This document shows positions 59,393 to 64,000 of a DNA stretch of 64,000 nucleotides, in pieces. The stretch comes from Bacteroidota bacterium. GTDB lineage: Bacteria; Bacteroidota; Bacteroidia; Cytophagales; Cyclobacteriaceae. The notes under the pieces are model-generated. The model was not told the origin of the DNA. It made no database searches and worked only from the letters and a program-made list of their open reading frames with translations. Positions within the stretch are counted from its first letter, which is position 1, and every line of letters starts with the position of its first letter. Made by a program: the position numbers and the translations under genes. Where the stretch lies: assembly GCA_016178785.1 (NCBI GenBank), contig JACOSO010000096.1, positions 186,001 to 250,000 of the forward strand, given 5' to 3'.

Positions 59393-59489
59393 ATACTCTA
59401 CTCTTTATCGCGGAACGCCTATACCTGGCAAGGGGGCAGCATATTGAAAAGTCTATTTCCTCCAATCAATCTAATGCAGGCAACAATCA

Positions 59490-59518
59490 TTGTCTGAAAC
59501 GGAATTTTATTATACTTG
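59490..59518 (+). promoter_or_regulatory. Candidate promoter for the methyltransferase-GT4 operon
   Basis: TTG at 59490-59492 and TATACTTG at 59511-59518 are spaced 18 bases apart, near the Bacteroidota -33/-7 layout. The next start is 74 bases downstream. Confidence 0.4.
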
Positions 59519-59592
59519 CACCAAATGTATGGCAATGATCTTAAAGCATAATCTTACTCACATGGCTCTTACAGTTTGATGTTAACTCGCTC

Positions 59593-60333
59593 ATGAAGAA
59601 CAAGGAGCTTTGGCAGCCGACAAAATATGTTTATAGACAAAATAAATTGATTGCTTCTCGAAGTAGCAGTCAAGTAACCATTTCGTCACGGCTGATGGCA
59701 GATCTAGTTGCTTTCCATTACGATTCCAATTTAAAAAAATATGCACGCGGAAGGCTCATTGACCTGGGGTGCGGAAAAGCTCCATTGTATGGAGCATACA
59801 AGGATTTGGTAACAGATACTGTCTGCGTTGACTGGTCTGACGCATCTGGCAAAAATATTCATCTCGATTATGAATGTGACTTAAATAAGCCTCTTCCGTT
59901 CGATAATTCCGCGTTCGACACAGTTATTCTTTCTGATGTGCTTGAGCATATACAGAATCCCTTTTTACTTTGGGAAGAAATTTCAAGGATCATGATAGAA
60001 CAGGGCAAGATAATTATGAATGTACCCTTTTTCTATCACATCCACGAAGCGCCTTATGACTATTTCCGCTATACTGAATTTGCGCTGCGCAATTTTGCCG
60101 AGTTATCGGGCTTTAAAATTATTCTCATTCAGCCCATAGGAGGCGCACCGGAAATCGTAGCGGATATTTTTGCTAAAAATGTACTTCGAGTCCCTTTGCT
60201 GGGAGCGTTTTTTTCAACTGCCGTCCAGAAAACTTGTGCCCTATTTCTCAAAACATCCTTGGGGAAAAAAATTTCCAAAAAGACGAGCAAAAAATTTCCT
60301 TATGGCTATTTTATGGTAGCGGAGAAGAAGTAA
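59593..60333 (+). CDS. Class I SAM-dependent methyltransferase
   Basis: 246 residues. LIDLGCGKAPLYGAY (motif I), then VCVDWSD, ILSDVLEHIQNPF (motif IV/post) and the Tyr-rich NVPFFYHIHEAPYDYFRYTEFAL segment typical of polysaccharide-locus methyltransferases. The tail is lysine-rich. Followed 8 bases later by a glycosyltransferase on the same strand. Acceptor unknown. Confidence 0.92.
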   Translation: MKNKELWQPTKYVYRQNKLIASRSSSQVTISSRLMADLVAFHYDSNLKKYARGRLIDLGCGKAPLYGAYKDLVTDTVCVDWSDASGKNIHLDYECDLNKPLPFDNSAFDTVILSDVLEHIQNPFLLWEEISRIMIEQGKIIMNVPFFYHIHEAPYDYFRYTEFALRNFAELSGFKIILIQPIGGAPEIVADIFAKNVLRVPLLGAFFSTAVQKTCALFLKTSLGKKISKKTSKKFPYGYFMVAEKK

Positions 60334-60340
60334 AATCTGT

Positions 60341-61603
60341 ATGAGGCCCAAAAAGAATTTGATTTTGTTGACTCACACTTTTCCCTACGGTGTTGGCGAA
60401 GCATTTTTAGAAAGCGAAATCAATTATCTTTTACAAGGCTTTGATAAAGTAGTCGTAATCGCCCGCAATGTAAAAGATTCCCGATCCCGCTATCAGGCTC
60501 CAAATTTTTATTCGCATCAAATAAATCCAAAAAGTGATTTAAAAGAAATTGTTTTTTCAATCTTTTTGTTGATCCGCAATCTGTCAAGATCACTGAGGTA
60601 CATCCGGAATGAGTTGCTCATTTTAAAACTGAAAAAAAAGAGACTCAGCAGGAAGGTACTTGCAATCATGATAACTGATCTTTTAAAATCATTAATTGCC
60701 GCGCAAGCAATAAAGAGGGTTATGCGAATTCATGAACTTACAGGAGATCTGATTTTATATTCCTATTGGCTGTCCTCCCTGGCGCTGGCTACTACATTTG
60801 TTCGTTCAAAATCCAGTCAGATTCGAAGAGTGGCGCGAGCGCATCATTCTGATTTATACGAGCATATCAATCCTTCTCGTTATCTATCGTATCGCCAGGC
60901 GCTGGCACAAGAATTAAATGGTATCTATTCCATTTCAATGCATGGTCTCGAATATCTTCGTACCATCGTACCTGAGAAAACCCATAAGCACCTGTTTTGT
61001 TCGAAACTTGGAACGGAACCCTTAATTGTAAAAACCCAACAAAGGCCAGCCGTCCATCACTTGATCGTCAGTTGTTCTTTCCTTCAAAAAATAAAACTGG
61101 TTGAGCTAATTGTTGAGGCGCTGAGTTTAATTGAAGTCCTGCCTATTTATTGGATCCACTTTGGGGATGGGCCTCAACGGGAGATGGTTGAACAACTGGC
61201 AATTAAAAAATTAGCAAACAAGAAAAACATTCGATACTTGTTTCATGGCGAGTTTGCAAACCCTACTTTGCTTAAATTTTATCAGGAGAATTTTGTTTCC
61301 CTTTTGGTTAACACTAGCTCATCTGAAGGAATTCCGGTCTCGATAATGGAAGCCCAGTCTTGCGGGGTTCCCTGTATTGGCATGGATGTGGGCGGGGTGC
61401 GAGAGATTATTTCAAAAGAACGCGGGCTTTTACTTTCGCCAGACGCAACTCCATTACAAATTGCGGAAACAATTAACAGTGTTCTAACTTTGCCTGAAGA
61501 GGCTTACACTGAATTGAGGGCAAGTGCTTTTGTCAATTGGGATACCAACTTTAATGCCAAAAAGAATTTTCCTGCTTTTATTCAAGCTATACAAAATATA
61601 TAA
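60341..61603 (+). CDS. Family 4 glycosyltransferase
   Basis: 420 residues. The N-terminal half has THTFPYGVGEAFLESEINYL and a basic, hydrophobic helical region, then ARAHHSDLYE. The donor-binding half contains VSCSFLQKIKLVELIVEALSLI, YLFHGEFAN, VNTSSSEGIPVSIMEAQSCGVPCIGMDVGGVREII, a typical GT4 motif. It ends 4 bases before the next methyltransferase. Part of surface glycan assembly. Confidence 0.93.
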   Translation: MRPKKNLILLTHTFPYGVGEAFLESEINYLLQGFDKVVVIARNVKDSRSRYQAPNFYSHQINPKSDLKEIVFSIFLLIRNLSRSLRYIRNELLILKLKKKRLSRKVLAIMITDLLKSLIAAQAIKRVMRIHELTGDLILYSYWLSSLALATTFVRSKSSQIRRVARAHHSDLYEHINPSRYLSYRQALAQELNGIYSISMHGLEYLRTIVPEKTHKHLFCSKLGTEPLIVKTQQRPAVHHLIVSCSFLQKIKLVELIVEALSLIEVLPIYWIHFGDGPQREMVEQLAIKKLANKKNIRYLFHGEFANPTLLKFYQENFVSLLVNTSSSEGIPVSIMEAQSCGVPCIGMDVGGVREIISKERGLLLSPDATPLQIAETINSVLTLPEEAYTELRASAFVNWDTNFNAKKNFPAFIQAIQNI

Positions 61604-61606
61604 AAT

Positions 61607-62386
61607 ATGAAATTTGATGCTCACATTCTTGAATATCTGAAAGGTAAAAAATTCTCCAACGGTCTTCATATCAAATATGAATACTTTGAGCCTATCCCGA
61701 ATCGTGTAAAACTTCTTTCGGACTTGGTTCGCGGAAAACGGGTTTTACATCTGGGATGTTTAGATCACTTACCTTTGATTGATGTTAAAATTGCAAATCA
61801 TGAGTGGCTTCACCAGGAACTTACTTCTACAGCATCGATCTGTTTGGGGATTGATATTGAAAGAGAAGTAATAAGCTATGTAAAAGAAAAACACGGTTTC
61901 ACAAACATTATTGAAGGCAACATTCTCGATGCAATTATTCCTGAGGTACAAAAAGGAACTTGGGATTTTGCAGTGCTCGGAGAGTTGCTGGAGCATATAG
62001 ACAACCCGGTTCATTTTTTAAGCGAGATTCGTCAAAAGTACGATAACTCCATTAGCAAAATGATCATTACCGTACCCAATGTGCTAATGCAGAAAAATGT
62101 CCGGGCAATGCGGAAATCATCCGAAGTAATTAATTCTGATCACCGATACTGGTTTACGCCCTATACGCTTGCGAAAGTTATTTTACAGGCCGGGTTAGAA
62201 TTAGATGAGATCTTGTTCGCAAATCGTGTTCCGCTAACTGCTCCGGAACTTATTCGAAAGAAAATTATAACCCTGGCTGGAGGTCAGGCAAGATACCCTT
62301 TCACATATGCTTCTTCCATTGTAGCAATTGCCTCACTTAGAAACCCTAATGGACTTAAATTCCAATCAGAGGACAACACCAAATAA
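61607..62386 (+). CDS. Class I SAM-dependent methyltransferase
   Basis: 259 residues. VLHLGCLDHLP (motif I), CLGIDIEREVI (acidic loop), DFAVLGELLEHIDNPVHFL and IITVPN follow the methyltransferase 11/23 pattern. Its position at the end of the GT4 operon suggests sugar methylation or end-capping. The last 30 residues have no clear role. Confidence 0.9.
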   Translation: MKFDAHILEYLKGKKFSNGLHIKYEYFEPIPNRVKLLSDLVRGKRVLHLGCLDHLPLIDVKIANHEWLHQELTSTASICLGIDIEREVISYVKEKHGFTNIIEGNILDAIIPEVQKGTWDFAVLGELLEHIDNPVHFLSEIRQKYDNSISKMIITVPNVLMQKNVRAMRKSSEVINSDHRYWFTPYTLAKVILQAGLELDEILFANRVPLTAPELIRKKIITLAGGQARYPFTYASSIVAIASLRNPNGLKFQSEDNTK

Positions 62387-62457
62387 TTGCAGTGCGACTA
62401 CATAAAAAACCATGAATCAACGTCTAAGCGTTCGTAAAATCAATTCTGACTACATTT

Positions 62458-63912
62458 TCACTTTATTAATTTCGACAGTTGAAAAACTTTTACTTCATTT
62501 CGGTAACCCCATGCTAACACGGTTATTCCGAAAATGATATACGCTCCATGAGTCAATAATGAATTTTGAATTCCGAATAAAGGTTCTGCAACTGTTACTA
62601 AAGAGGCCATCAGCAAAGGAGCGACAAAGGTCTTGAAAATATTTACTTTAAAGGAAAATTTCCGTCTTATGCCAAAGTACAGTACCGCCACCTCCACAAA
62701 ATAACTGATCCAGGTAGAAATAATTACTCCCATTATTCCATAGTTCGGAATAAGAAGCAGCATCCCTCCCAGCTTAACCCCAAATATCAATAAATAGAAA
62801 AGTGGTAAAGGCTTTTGATACTTGATTGCTGCATAGGGCATGACCGCGTAAAACCTAATGGAACGAAGCAAATAGGTTACCGCTAAAAAAGGGATCCACT
62901 GAATCGAGGCTAAATATCCCACCTTGTCAAATTGAGTGACAAACCATTCAATGACTACAGGAAATAAAAATATGCAAAAACCTACGAGTAAAATTGTAAT
63001 TGCAGTTAGTCCGTTGTAATACCGATTGATCTCGATGGTTGTTTTCTTTTCTGTTTGTAAAGCTACCATCCCAAGCACTTTTGGAAAAAAAGAATTATAT
63101 AAACCCGCCAAAGCAAATTCAATGGCTAGCAGGCACTTCGATGCAAAATCGTAAATACCTATCTGGGCTATTGGCATGTACAATGTCATTAAGACCTTGT
63201 CGTAATATCCATTGAACCATTGAATAATTTGGTAGCCAAATGAAGGGTGATTGAAGCTTAACGTGCTTTTGAGCAGCCCGAAATTGAAGCGAAAGCCAAA
63301 CTGTCTGTAAATGCCAATCAGCACAATCAATCCCGTAAAGGCAACAGCAACGAATCTTCCTACAATGGGGCCAAGCAAATCATTTGGAAAAAAATAAAGC
63401 CCCCCGATAGTGAAGATGGCGATAAGAGTAAATGAGACGAGGTTGAGCCAAAGAAACGAAGAAGCTTTCTCTTGCGTCTGTAATAGGCTGCTGTTGATTT
63501 TAAAAAACCCCTGAAATATTCCAGTCGCAACAGAAATCAAACCATAAGGAAAAAATAAAATTTTTATTTCCGGAAATACCTGTTCAAAGATCCAACCTCC
63601 AAAAATCAAAAAAATGATCGCAATGACTAAACTAATGATCAAGACAAAAATAAATATCGAACTGACAAACAAATTGAGTTTTGCCTTGTCATTTTTGAAA
63701 TCGTGAAAGTACACATAGATTGAACCATCAAAACTATAGGAAATCAAGATCTGAATCAGTAGCGCAAAGCCCATGTACAGCGCCAGTGCTCCATAAACAT
63801 CTGCGGACAAGTACTTGATATAAAATGGAAGTAAAATAATGGCACTGGCCAGAGGTAACGAGCCTGCGATAGTATAGATAACAGAGTTGCGAATAAATTT
63901 TTTAGAGATCAA
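62458..63912 (-). CDS. Oligosaccharide flippase (Wzx-like, MOP superfamily)
   Basis: 484 residues with about 14 hydrophobic segments. The start ISKKFIRNSVIYTIAGSLPLASAIILLPFYIKYL is typical of polysaccharide export (PST) proteins, and NHPSFGYQIIQWFNGYYDKVLMTLYM matches the second conserved half. It flips lipid-linked sugar units to the periplasm. No ATG is in frame, so TTG 63912 is the likely start. A probable glycosyltransferase ends 4 bases upstream. Confidence 0.92.
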   Translation of the reverse strand: MISKKFIRNSVIYTIAGSLPLASAIILLPFYIKYLSADVYGALALYMGFALLIQILISYSFDGSIYVYFHDFKNDKAKLNLFVSSIFIFVLIISLVIAIIFLIFGGWIFEQVFPEIKILFFPYGLISVATGIFQGFFKINSSLLQTQEKASSFLWLNLVSFTLIAIFTIGGLYFFPNDLLGPIVGRFVAVAFTGLIVLIGIYRQFGFRFNFGLLKSTLSFNHPSFGYQIIQWFNGYYDKVLMTLYMPIAQIGIYDFASKCLLAIEFALAGLYNSFFPKVLGMVALQTEKKTTIEINRYYNGLTAITILLVGFCIFLFPVVIEWFVTQFDKVGYLASIQWIPFLAVTYLLRSIRFYAVMPYAAIKYQKPLPLFYLLIFGVKLGGMLLLIPNYGIMGVIISTWISYFVEVAVLYFGIRRKFSFKVNIFKTFVAPLLMASLVTVAEPLFGIQNSLLTHGAYIIFGITVLAWGYRNEVKVFQLSKLIK

Positions 63913-63916
63913 AATT

Positions 63917-64000
63917 TCAGGTTTTTACTATTCGATTTAATTGATCCGCAACTTGTTTTGCCAATAAGCGGTGAGAATATTTTTGAGATTGATTGGATTT
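63917..64000 (-). CDS. Probable glycosyltransferase, C-terminal end (continues beyond window)
   Basis: 27 residues plus stop in an open frame on the minus strand, reading KYSHRLLAKQVADQLNRIVKT at its end. The pattern resembles the final helix of GT4 enzymes. The stop is 4 bases upstream of the flippase start, so they are probably one operon. Family assignment is tentative because so little is visible. Confidence 0.45.
   Translation of the reverse strand, partial: KSNQSQKYSHRLLAKQVADQLNRIVKT

Noticed and set aside
1-64000. CRISPR array, retron or diversity-generating element
   Set aside because: No regularly spaced repeats with unique spacers, no reverse transcriptase and no cas genes were seen. 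The 32-bp cassette motif has only three copies, 797 and 1153 bases apart.

Overview
The window looks like ordinary chromosome from a member of the Bacteroidota, most likely a Cytophagales-type bacterium. The signs are matches to the Bacteroidota -7 promoter element TAnnTTTG just upstream of several genes, a secreted amylase with a type IX secretion sorting tail, a PadR/PspC operon, Tat-exported GMC and Gfo/Idh oxidoreductases, and many short palindromic intergenic repeats. The lineage is inferred from gene content; no rRNA is present. The sequence starts inside a histidine kinase gene and ends inside a probable glycosyltransferase gene.

Layout. 0-1 kb: a kinase C-terminus, an antitoxin gene with a frameshifted ParE-type toxin, then a decayed second copy of the kinase tail. 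1.2-8.1 kb: PadR and PspC genes, a DUF4143 ATPase whose start codon lies in a 41-bp direct repeat, an MBL/beta-CASP nuclease and a DUF5009 membrane acyltransferase. 8.3-10.7 kb: an ECF sigma factor with a membrane-anchored partner and a predicted outer-membrane barrel. 10.7-22.7 kb: a divergent membrane protein/TetR pair, then a long run of closely spaced same-strand small-molecule and stress genes (EamA, a 35-residue membrane peptide, GNATs, three DinB-like proteins, LysE, OsmC, PaiB-like, a PLP decarboxylase, ilvE, flavin-binding, cupin, PhzF, SnoaL). 22.7-25.5 kb, minus strand: response regulator, GAF/PAS histidine kinase and a SnoaL-type lipoprotein with a clear terminator. 25.8-34.6 kb: cysS, yidD, a GMC oxidoreductase with its Tat-exported small subunit, an OmpA protein, a Gfo/Idh oxidoreductase, a PHB-depolymerase-like esterase and a fatty acid hydroxylase.

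The two most unusual parts adjoin each other. At 34.7-38.6 kb a single polypeptide joins an exported glycogen-binding-like domain, seven membrane helices and a cytoplasmic AraC helix-turn-helix. It lies directly upstream of a secreted GH13 amylase, so it looks like a one-component glucan sensor. At 38.7-43.9 kb is a cassette with a membrane-anchored SPOR-like protein, a GH108 muramidase, a 3TM holin, an unknown secreted protein, a truncated patatin and a DUF2235 hydrolase. Three of these genes are preceded by a 32-bp motif that reads as a conserved short peptide. A holin and muramidase without any phage structural genes suggest a domesticated lysis or holin-dependent export module. A DUF433/PIN-like toxin-antitoxin pair and two small proteins follow, up to the 3' end of a tRNA-Ser(GGA), which fits an accessory island.

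46.3-64 kb: a nucleotidase, asparaginase I, TatD, a MurG-like glycosyltransferase, a polysaccharide deacetylase carrying a repeat inside its reading frame, a SpoIIE-type phosphatase, a family 2 glycosyltransferase and ruvC. A surface polysaccharide locus follows (deacetylase-like protein, acyltransferases, glycosyltransferases, fucosyltransferase, methyltransferases and a flippase).
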